From the IMG/VR virus record IMGVR_UViG_3300043426_000069, positions 1 to 20,185 of that record: a stretch of DNA of 20,185 nt, one strand, 5' to 3'. The notes beneath the pieces are model-generated. The model searched no databases and was not told where the DNA came from. It saw only the letters and a program-made list of their open reading frames with translations. Each line of letters begins with the position of its first letter. Position 1 is the first letter of the stretch. A program made the translations under genes and the position numbers. Positions 14,365 to 20,185 of the stretch are shown one piece after another. This DNA comes from a virus.

Positions 14365-15843
14365 TTACGAACGGATTCTCACAATACCATCTGGGCGAAG
14401 GAGTTTCACGCCGATGAGCAAGTCAAGACGGATAGCAACACCAACAGAACCAGTAGCGCCAGGAGCAACACCCATCGAGTCAAATGTCATGGAAGTTCTG
14501 ATACCAAAGCCAGTTTCCGGATCACGGTCGTAGCTGATATTAGCACCCATTCCAGCATAAGAAGGAAGCTCAGGGGAAGCAATCACAATGGACTTATCGT
14601 GGAAGATTACCGATTCTTTGAAAGTGTCTCCGCCAGTGTGATTAGCCTTAGTACCGAACAATGCAACCTTATCACCAGCAACCATCTGACGGCTGATATT
14701 TTTGTAATCACCAGCAAAGATTGGAGCCGGGGAAACGATAAGCTGAGCAGTTGCGGCGGTAAGAGTGACAGACCCAGCAACAGTAGCAATACCAGTAACA
14801 CCAACGACCGTGAACTGCTGACGATTGCTCTGAAGCTTGTAGTTGAGCGGATTGACTGCTACAACGTCACCAGTTTCAGGATCAACAGAAGATGCATAGG
14901 AAGTAGCCATCTTATTGGTAGGAAGTGCGGTGCCAACAGTAAACATATCACCAATATTGATAGTCTGACCAGAAGTTAGACCAGATACGGAGATAGTTCC
15001 AGTTTCAGCCCAACCAGTAGCGAGTTGACCGGCAGAAGTGGAAAGAGCTACTGCAGAAGTCCAAGCGGTACCATTTGTGTGGACGGCGAGGTTAGGACTG
15101 GAGAAGAACTTAACACCGAATGCTTCAACATACTTGCCTTCATCGACACTGTCAGCGGAAGCCTTATAGTTCGTAAAGATTGTGGCCTGCTGAGAGAGCA
15201 TCTGTCCCTCTGCCTTCGGAGTAAGAACACCAATACGATCTTCAAACGGGATACCAGCGTCAGTTAAGATCTGGTTAGCAAGAGTGATATCAGAAGCCAA
15301 GAGCGAATACTTAGGAACAAGCTGACCATTTACAACAGAGTCATTACCAGAACCGATGATACACCAGTTAGGACCAGTAAGAGTAAGACCAACAGCAGAT
15401 CCACCACCCAAACCAGGATTTCCACCGAGTTCAGACGATACTGTGATGTTGGTTCCTGCATTGGAGATAGCATCAGCGATAATGGTATCAACCTGGTTCA
15501 CGATCGAGCGGAGCCAGTTAGCAGCGTAGCGTTTCTTGAAGTCTTCGATACGGAATGCAAAGTCGGCATCCTGGAAGAAAGGAGTGTACTTGATAGGAGA
15601 GGTCAATGCGAGAATGACCTGGGTATCCGTAGTCTTCTGTGCATTGTAAGCCCAAGTTCCATCATTTACAGCCTGGATCTGAACCGGTCTGCGAACTGAA
15701 AGAGAGGTACCAATTTTATCAGTCTGACCAAATCTCTTAGAATAGGACCAGTCAGCGTGCTTGGAGATAGCGGGCATGTTATCATAACGGTAGATGAGTT
15801 CCTTCGTTATGATGTTAGAGTTGAGTAGAGCGTTAGTTGCCAT
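14365..15843 (-). CDS. Major capsid protein, P22 coat family
   Basis: 492 residues (P22 coat 430). The N-terminal region has LNSNIITKELIYRYDNMPAI and GTSLSVRRPV. The core has FRIEDFKKRYAANWLRSIVN, a helix pattern typical of P22-like coats, and GIPFEDRIGVLTP. Residues about 275-395 form a beta-rich segment (GQTINIGDMFTVG, YKLQSNRQQFTVVG) corresponding to the inserted I-domain. The C-terminus DLLIGVKLLRPDGIVRI matches the family end. It forms the T-number shell on the scaffold. Start ATG at 15841-15843 follows SD AAAAGGAT. The gene has its own 225-nt leader and terminator. Three sampled 60-base lines are 45-53% G+C, while two sampled lines of neighbouring late genes are 40%, and GAG, GCG, ATC and ACC codons are common, fitting codon selection for very high expression. 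Confidence 0.92.
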   Translation of the reverse strand: MATNALLNSNIITKELIYRYDNMPAISKHADWSYSKRFGQTDKIGTSLSVRRPVQIQAVNDGTWAYNAQKTTDTQVILALTSPIKYTPFFQDADFAFRIEDFKKRYAANWLRSIVNQVDTIIADAISNAGTNITVSSELGGNPGLGGGSAVGLTLTGPNWCIIGSGNDSVVNGQLVPKYSLLASDITLANQILTDAGIPFEDRIGVLTPKAEGQMLSQQATIFTNYKASADSVDEGKYVEAFGVKFFSSPNLAVHTNGTAWTSAVALSTSAGQLATGWAETGTISVSGLTSGQTINIGDMFTVGTALPTNKMATSYASSVDPETGDVVAVNPLNYKLQSNRQQFTVVGVTGIATVAGSVTLTAATAQLIVSPAPIFAGDYKNISRQMVAGDKVALFGTKANHTGGDTFKESVIFHDKSIVIASPELPSYAGMGANISYDRDPETGFGIRTSMTFDSMGVAPGATGSVGVAIRLDLLIGVKLLRPDGIVRIRS

Positions 15844-15897
15844 TGTTAATCCTTTTGAATGTGTTTGGCTATTTTATTTCTCAAGTTTTTATCGGTC

Positions 15898-15951
15898 TCA
15901 GGAAGTTCAGTTTAAGGTTATTTTCTATCTCCTGAACTCCCCAAAACCTTA
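15898..15951 (-). promoter_or_regulatory. Mutually exclusive stems (possible pseudoknot) in coat mRNA leader
   Basis: Three complementary pairs interleave: TAAGGTT (15951-15945) with AACCTTA (15919-15913); AGTTCAG (15938-15932) with CTGAACT (15910-15904); TCAGGA (15935-15930) with TCCTGA (15903-15898). The first two have the a-b-a'-b' order of a pseudoknot, and the last two compete for the same bases. The region lies 55-108 nt before the coat ATG. A role in translation control or transcript stability is inferred. Confidence 0.4.
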
Positions 15952-15995
15952 GTAATGAAAAACGAGGTAGATAACTTTAGATATTCAATTAACCC

Positions 15996-16042
15996 TGGAA
16001 TACTCAGATGTTAGTTATTTAACAGTGTTTCTGAGTATTCCA
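15996..16042 (-). other. 13-bp perfect hairpin between scaffold and coat genes
   Basis: TGGAATACTCAGA (15996-16008) and TCTGAGTATTCCA (16030-16042) are perfect inverted repeats around a 21-nt loop that itself holds a smaller TGTTA/TAACA repeat. Neither strand has a U-tract after the stem, so it is not a typical intrinsic terminator. It could be an RNase III-type processing site or an mRNA-stabilising 5' structure. The loop contains the GTTAAATA motif. Confidence 0.6.
16014..16023 (-). promoter_or_regulatory. Motif GTTAAATAAC in the hairpin loop upstream of coat
   Basis: The minus-strand context CACTGTTAAATAACTAAC carries the TTAAATA core seen at other late gene starts, but it is 170 nt upstream of the coat ATG and inside the loop of the 13-bp hairpin. 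If used, it would give a leader long enough to include the interleaved stems. A weaker look-alike, ATAAAATA (15870-15877), lies at the usual distance from the ATG. Confidence 0.35.
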
Positions 16043-16068
16043 AAGCATTTTATAAGTGTTAGTTTATA

Positions 16069-17130
16069 TTATCTACGACTTCTGTTTCGGTCTTCCTGTG
16101 CTCGTAGTTTCTTATACTCTTCAATGGTTGTAGCTTTATCTGATGCTTGTTTTGATCCACCAGAATTACCACCTACTGTCCTTGGAACAACTTTACTCTT
16201 AGCTGGTTTAGCATTGGCGTTATATTCTACATCCTGTTCACTCTCAGATTCCAATTCAATGTATGCTGAGATCTTACCAATTTTCTTTAGGATGGAGATA
16301 TTGTCAGCTTTATTGAATATATCTGCAACCAAGTTCTTATCTTTAATCACTCGGTATATCAGTTCTGGAGCGTTATCATCGAATACTAAAGCCTTTTGAA
16401 CTGAATGATCAATAGCTTCAATCCCCCCCTTTCTAATAATCTCTTTCTCAAACCAACCAATAGCGGACTTGATTTCTGGGTTCTTTTTACTAGCATCGTC
16501 AATCTTGGAAATAAATGCTGCTGATTGCTTCTCATTTTCACGAACAGCTTCAGCATGGGATATCTCTCTCTGGAATGATTCTCTAGTCTTATGGATCAAT
16601 CTCTCCTCTCTAATCTCTTCCATTCTAGCTTTCCATTTCTCTTGGTCAGCTTTCAATGTGTTCCAATCATCATAGTCAGTTGATTTTGGTTCTGGTCCTA
16701 GCTCTTTAATTAGTTTTTCAAAAGGATCTAATACAACTTCAGCTTCTTCTTTAGGTAGAGTCTTTTGAATAACTCTCTCATATTCTGCCAACTGACTCTT
16801 ATATCTTTCAACCTCAGCTTCTTTTTCCTTCTTCTGAGCCTTGAGTTTTAGAAGTTTATGGAGTGGAACCTTTTTATCAGAATCAGTTACAATCACATCT
16901 TCATCTTCTTCAGTTTCATCTGTTTCTGACTTTTTCTCTTCTTCCTCTTTCCATGGTGTATATTCTTCAGCTTCAGTACCATCTTCAGCATCAGTATTAG
17001 TTTTTTCCTTTGATGTGCTGATAACTTCTGTATTGCTATTAGATTCAGACTTTCTTTGTTCCTTATACTCAGCTACAGACATTTCTACTGATGGTGCACT
17101 TTCAATAATATCTAAATTCTGTTCTTCCAT
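16069..17130 (-). CDS. Capsid scaffolding protein
   Basis: 353 residues (P22 gp8 is 303). Very acidic N-terminal third (DAEDGTEAEEYTPWKEEEEK, DETEEDEDVIVTDSD), long charged helices with coiled-coil character (residues about 90-240), and a short basic C-terminus TTIEEYKKLRAQEDRNRSRR. In P22-type scaffolds the basic C-terminal helix-turn-helix binds coat protein, and this end fits that role. The gene lies directly before the coat gene, as in P22. It would be present in procapsids and leave before packaging. SVAEYKEQR near the N-terminus (18-26) resembles TIEEYKKLR at the C-terminus (335-343). Start ATG at 17128-17130, two bases after the upstream stop, with SD GGAGA. Confidence 0.82.
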   Translation of the reverse strand: MEEQNLDIIESAPSVEMSVAEYKEQRKSESNSNTEVISTSKEKTNTDAEDGTEAEEYTPWKEEEEKKSETDETEEDEDVIVTDSDKKVPLHKLLKLKAQKKEKEAEVERYKSQLAEYERVIQKTLPKEEAEVVLDPFEKLIKELGPEPKSTDYDDWNTLKADQEKWKARMEEIREERLIHKTRESFQREISHAEAVRENEKQSAAFISKIDDASKKNPEIKSAIGWFEKEIIRKGGIEAIDHSVQKALVFDDNAPELIYRVIKDKNLVADIFNKADNISILKKIGKISAYIELESESEQDVEYNANAKPAKSKVVPRTVGGNSGGSKQASDKATTIEEYKKLRAQEDRNRSRR

Positions 17131-17132
17131 AA

Positions 17133-17609
17133 TTATTCTCCGACCTTTTCTTTAAGTTTCTTACCCACAACACCTTGAACATTGCCTTGAGTGTATAGAA
17201 TTTCTTTCAACATTTCTGGCACTTCTGTTACATCAAAGTCACCACAATCTAGCATTAAACTGAGCTTATAAACTTCATCCAATCTTGTCAATCCATCAAC
17301 TTGAGCACCGAACTGAGCAGCAATATCTTCATGGACCAAATATTCTCGTACAGTGTATTCAGATTCATCATAAAGAGTAAATGGTGTCTTATATTCCGTA
17401 AAATCATTAAATTGTAGCTTTGTAATATCCTCAGAAGTCTTTTTATTCTCAACATTCATTTCAGCGGCCATCAACTGTTCAACCATTCTAGCAGTGAACG
17501 CATCCTTTTGTTCTGAACTCATATTCTTTAAGTCATTCAGTGTTAGAGATGGTGTTTGTGTTTCAGTCTCTACAGTTTTCTTAGTCTTTTTTGTTTTCTT
17601 GGTAGTCAT
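17133..17609 (-). CDS. Hypothetical protein between portal and scaffold, 158 residues
   Basis: Not recognised. The first 17 residues are Lys/Thr-rich (MTTKKTKKTKKTVETET). The rest is acidic and probably helical, with LNDLKNMSSEQKDAFTARMV, LYDESEYTVREYLVHEDIAA and two Cys-Gly/Asp-rich turns (LDCGDFDVTEVP). There are no membrane spans. It is transcribed with the scaffold (two-base gap) and lies just after the portal terminator. In P22 the portal and scaffold genes are adjacent, so this is an extra gene in the module. It may be an assembly factor or decoration-type protein; the evidence is positional only. SD AGGATTAACAATG is the same 13-base start context as the coat gene. Confidence 0.6.
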   Translation of the reverse strand: MTTKKTKKTKKTVETETQTPSLTLNDLKNMSSEQKDAFTARMVEQLMAAEMNVENKKTSEDITKLQFNDFTEYKTPFTLYDESEYTVREYLVHEDIAAQFGAQVDGLTRLDEVYKLSLMLDCGDFDVTEVPEMLKEILYTQGNVQGVVGKKLKEKVGE

Positions 17610-17633
17610 TGTTAATCCTATTGTGTCTTATTG

Positions 17634-17665
17634 AAAAGGTAAGCCGATGTTTGTCAAGCTTACCT
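17634..17665 (-). terminator. Hairpin terminator after portal gene
   Basis: On the minus strand AGGTAAGC (17665-17658) pairs with GCTTACCT (17644-17637) over a 13-nt loop, followed by TTTTC. It lies 40 nt beyond the portal stop. A TATAAATA string (17675-17668) sits immediately before the stem. Confidence 0.7.
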
Positions 17666-17704
17666 CCTATTTATATTACTGAATTTTAAGTTACTTTATC
17701 CATT

Positions 17705-19774
17705 TCATTTCATCAGATTTGTAACTATTGTTTTTTCCATGTCGTTCTTATGCTTTTGGTCAATTGAAGCAGATGATAAAGTATGGTCATGTTGTTTGAT
17801 TGCTACTTCATGTGCCAACTTTTGCTTCTCTTTCTCCATATCATTTTCAGACTTCAATTTATCATTTCTGGCATCTAATTCTGATTTAACAGCGGACTTC
17901 TCTTCTTCCTGTTGTGTTCTGTAAATATCTTCCTCGCGTTTAAACTTGGTCTTCATTACTTCCATTTCTGTCTGATGTTGTAGTTTCATGCTTTCAATTT
18001 GTAGACGGAGTTGGTTAGCATCATTAGCGGCTTGTAATTGGCTTTGAAGTTGATTGATAGCCGCTTGCATTTGCTCCGCTTGTGCTTGGCTTTGTGCAAT
18101 TTGATTCTGAAGAGCTTGATTGTTAGCCATAAGCGAATCAGTATCATTATTAGTTGGATTAGTAGCTGCCAATATTTTAGGATCCATTCCAGCTCTGATA
18201 CGTCTTGCAATTGAATCTGCGTTATCAAAGTCCATGTTCCCTATAATTAGATCAGCTGCAGTTGCTCCTATGATTGGCATTTGCTGTGAAAGAGTAGTCA
18301 GAACATCCAACATTTCACTGCGTTTATCTGTGTATGAAGGACCAATTGAAACCATACATTTATATTCTGCAGACTTAGTTAGATCATGGTACTCAATCTT
18401 CCCATTTTCTTGATATTCTGTATTAACTGGAACTTGACTTACTTGACCATCGACTCCTAAAATCTGCATTATGTCTTCAGTATCATAGTAATATCTGATC
18501 AAGTCTAAAAGAATCTCACCAGTATAACGAATGCCTAAATTGATATTGTTGATAAAGTTATAGGTCTGTAGATTCTTCTGAGATAGTTGTAGTGATATTG
18601 CTTTTCCAGATTGTGTCGTTGGAATATCAGTTAAAGGATTAGGAATACCCATACCAAATTGAATATCTTCTGATGCTTCCTTACTTCCTTCAATATATTC
18701 AGTTGGTATAGTTCCAGGAGTTATGGTATCAGGTTTAGCTCCATTTTTTCCATCATAAGGCAGGTAAGGGAAAGCGTCTATATTGATTGAGTTCCACATT
18801 CTCTGCAATTCTGGTGTGCTGACTGTATTATAATCAACCATGTATTTTGTCTTGGTCGTCTTCTGTATAGCATCAACAATTTCAGATTTTGTATAGTTAA
18901 GTATTTTCTGTTGATCAATAACGTCGGAGATAAGACTTTTAATTTTACGATCATCACCAACAGATATGTCTTCACCAACTACAAATATGATTGGAATCAA
19001 AGTGCCAGGATAATCAGTATTTTTATATAGTATCTTGGAACCATTGAAAATATATTGTTCCACTTTCCCATCAACTCTTCTCCAAAACTCTGATATCTGA
19101 ACAAACTCCTTATCACCCCAACCAGCTTCTGAATTAATTGGATCTTCATTGTCCTTCTCGTCTGGAAACTCTCTCTCAAACTGGTCCCTAGAGATTCTAT
19201 TTGTTATAAAGCAGTATTCCATGTCAGAGAAGTTTGGATTCTTAGCACCTGGATCAATTACAACACTCAAAACGTCTCTGATTCTCTCAATTACTAGTTC
19301 CACGTTATTCTTGTCATAGTCGCAAATTCTAGGTATAACTCTCCAAGCACCCATTCCACCAGCACAAACCGACATTAATGCGTTGGAATAAGCTTCATTG
19401 GCATCTGATGTGTACTGAATATATTTGATAATGCCGTCGAGAACTTCAGATGTATTCTTATTGGCATTTGAACCTCTTGGATGGATCTTAATTGACGGTG
19501 GATTGGATTTGAAATTATTAACCACATACCGAATATTAGCTGCTAAACGATTATTAGTTGTTATAGACCTTCCAGTAGCAGCACGTTTTGACCTTTCATC
19601 TTCAGTCCATTGCTCATTAAGTAGGGAAAATCTGATATTATACTCGTAGGTAGTTCTAATATCTTCCCACACCTTGACTGCTTTGTTATAGGTGTCCATG
19701 ATGTCTTTGTGGAACTTAACATCGGTATCTTCAGCTTCAGCTTTTGGTTTAGTGGTATCAAATAAGTTTTCCAT
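17705..19774 (-). CDS. Portal protein, P22 gp1-like
   Basis: 689 residues (P22 portal 725). The portal forms the 12-subunit ring at one head vertex through which DNA is packaged and ejected. Family features are the N-terminal region with YNIRFSLLNEQWTEDERSKR and GRSITTNNRLAANIRYVVNN, the NPPSIKIHPRG motif, then SNALMSVCAGGMGAWRV. A middle part follows with DPGAKNPNFSDMEYCF and GKAISLQLSQKNLQTYNFIN. Residues about 549-680 form a continuous Gln/Glu/Lys-rich helical region (LQNQIAQSQAQAEQMQAAIN and onward), equivalent to the long alpha-helical barrel of P22 portals that reaches into the head. ATG at 19772-19774 is preceded by SD AAAGGAAA. A promoter-like motif at 19798-19807 overlaps the terminase stop. 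Terminator at 17634-17665. Confidence 0.93.
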   Translation of the reverse strand: MENLFDTTKPKAEAEDTDVKFHKDIMDTYNKAVKVWEDIRTTYEYNIRFSLLNEQWTEDERSKRAATGRSITTNNRLAANIRYVVNNFKSNPPSIKIHPRGSNANKNTSEVLDGIIKYIQYTSDANEAYSNALMSVCAGGMGAWRVIPRICDYDKNNVELVIERIRDVLSVVIDPGAKNPNFSDMEYCFITNRISRDQFEREFPDEKDNEDPINSEAGWGDKEFVQISEFWRRVDGKVEQYIFNGSKILYKNTDYPGTLIPIIFVVGEDISVGDDRKIKSLISDVIDQQKILNYTKSEIVDAIQKTTKTKYMVDYNTVSTPELQRMWNSINIDAFPYLPYDGKNGAKPDTITPGTIPTEYIEGSKEASEDIQFGMGIPNPLTDIPTTQSGKAISLQLSQKNLQTYNFINNINLGIRYTGEILLDLIRYYYDTEDIMQILGVDGQVSQVPVNTEYQENGKIEYHDLTKSAEYKCMVSIGPSYTDKRSEMLDVLTTLSQQMPIIGATAADLIIGNMDFDNADSIARRIRAGMDPKILAATNPTNNDTDSLMANNQALQNQIAQSQAQAEQMQAAINQLQSQLQAANDANQLRLQIESMKLQHQTEMEVMKTKFKREEDIYRTQQEEEKSAVKSELDARNDKLKSENDMEKEKQKLAHEVAIKQHDHTLSSASIDQKHKNDMEKTIVTNLMK

Positions 19775-19797
19775 GCATTTCCTTTCTGTATATCATT

Positions 19798-19807
19798 TGT
19801 ATTTAAT
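19798..19807 (-). promoter_or_regulatory. Late-promoter-like motif ATTAAATACA
   Basis: The minus-strand context is CATAATTAAATACAAATG, 23 nt before the portal ATG. The TAA of the motif is the terminase stop codon, the same arrangement as at 11091-11095. Confidence 0.5.
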
Positions 19808-20185
19808 TATGACCGAATCCGAAAAATGGCATTGGTTTTGGTGCCTCGAATTGGAACTTAGGTTTGTTATTAGCTAGGTGCATTGCCAGATAACGGAGAG
19901 CGTCTGCACCATTTGAGTATTCATCGTGTAGTGGGGCTTCATATATTCCTAAAGATTTGTTATATTTGCGTTTATAATTCTCAATGACCTCTAATAAACG
20001 AGTTAAAGATTCATCAACATAGGTATTATCTAACATTTTCTTACAAGTGCTGATACCTAATTCAATATCTTCTCTTGGTAATACTTCAACATTGTGTCTT
20101 CCAAATGTTGTTATTGCCTGTTCCTCTACTGAGTATTCTGCGCCAACAGTTTTAGCTTTTGCATCATGTGGAAGAATAAGTTTTA
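19803..20185 (-). CDS. Terminase large subunit, C-terminal part (N-terminus outside window)
   Basis: The frame is open from the right edge to TAA at 19803-19805 (about 126 codons; an internal ATG at 20034-20036 is not the true start). It encodes the C-terminal end of the RNase H-like nuclease domain: LILPHDAKAKTVGAEYSVEE early, the sequence around LPREDIELGISTCKKML, and near the end YEAPLHDEYSNGADALRYLA. The LPHDA motif and the HDxxSxxADALRY motif, whose last Asp is one of the metal-binding catalytic residues, are typical of terminases that cut the concatemer during headful packaging. The protein ends Pro/Phe-rich (KPMPFFGFGHN). It is followed directly by the portal gene, the usual order. Confidence 0.88.
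   Translation of the reverse strand, partial: KLILPHDAKAKTVGAEYSVEEQAITTFGRHNVEVLPREDIELGISTCKKMLDNTYVDESLTRLLEVIENYKRKYNKSLGIYEAPLHDEYSNGADALRYLAMHLANNKPKFQFEAPKPMPFFGFGHN

Noticed and set aside
14599-14979. 126-codon plus-strand frame inside the coat gene
   Set aside because: Complement of a firmly identified coat gene; composition follows from the coding strand.
15996-16042. Intrinsic terminator after scaffold
   Set aside because: Strong stem but no U-tract on either strand; reported as an unassigned hairpin.
1-20185. Possible TAG recoding, because none of the 19 gene ends uses TAG
   Set aside because: Sixteen TAA and three TGA are unremarkable for AT-rich DNA; all frames are intact under the standard code and there is no sign of truncation at TAG.
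1-20185. tRNA genes, CRISPR arrays, insertion sequences, attachment sites
   Set aside because: No cloverleaf, spaced direct repeats, transposase frame or terminal repeats were seen by eye on either strand.

Overview
The window is the structural (late) region of a tailed phage or prophage with a P22-type short-tail (podovirus) head and tail module. I base this on a run of minus-strand genes, read right to left, in the P22 order: terminase large subunit (C-terminal part only, cut by the right edge), portal, a small unknown protein, scaffold, coat protein, gp4-like head completion protein, gp10-like tail hub, then a block of probable DNA-ejection proteins (gp7-, gp20- and gp16-like by position and composition). 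The host cannot be named. The DNA is AT-rich, Shine-Dalgarno sites (AAGGA type) are clear, and the start/stop overlaps are typical of bacterial phage operons. No integrase, repressor, replication or obvious lysis gene lies in the window, so lifestyle cannot be read.

Layout: 19803-20185 terminase end; 17705-19774 portal with a long C-terminal coiled coil; 17133-17609 unknown; 16069-17130 scaffold; 15844-16068 a structured non-coding leader; 14365-15843 coat; 13523-14254 gp4-like; 13014-13523 a free-standing GIY-YIG homing endonuclease wedged between gp4 and gp10; 11464-13017 gp10-like; 11091-11462 small virion protein; 10232-11062, 9659-10201, 7977-9659 and 6153-7976 the ejection block. A four-gene plus-strand cassette of small, partly membrane-bound proteins (5243-6083, including a 26-residue membrane peptide) interrupts the late operon. 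Left of it are three minus-strand tail fibre or spike genes (3011-4972, 1702-2826, and 1-1649 running off the left edge). Two of these share an N-terminal anchoring domain.

Regulation: a recurring minus-strand element, (A/G)TTAAATA(T/C)A, stands in seven intergenic spaces, usually 23-27 nt before a start codon. In two places it directly follows a hairpin terminator, so it is a good candidate for the late promoter of this phage. Hairpin terminators are visible after the portal, coat, ejection-block and tail-spike genes. The coat gene is also distinguished by a 225-nt leader with a 13-bp perfect hairpin and mutually exclusive stems, and by visibly higher G+C.

The parts I could not match to a known family are the plus-strand membrane-protein cassette, the 158-residue portal-scaffold spacer protein, and the 123- and 180-residue virion-block proteins. 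No tail-needle (gp26-like) gene is visible where P22 has one. I saw no tRNA, CRISPR array, insertion sequence or attachment site.
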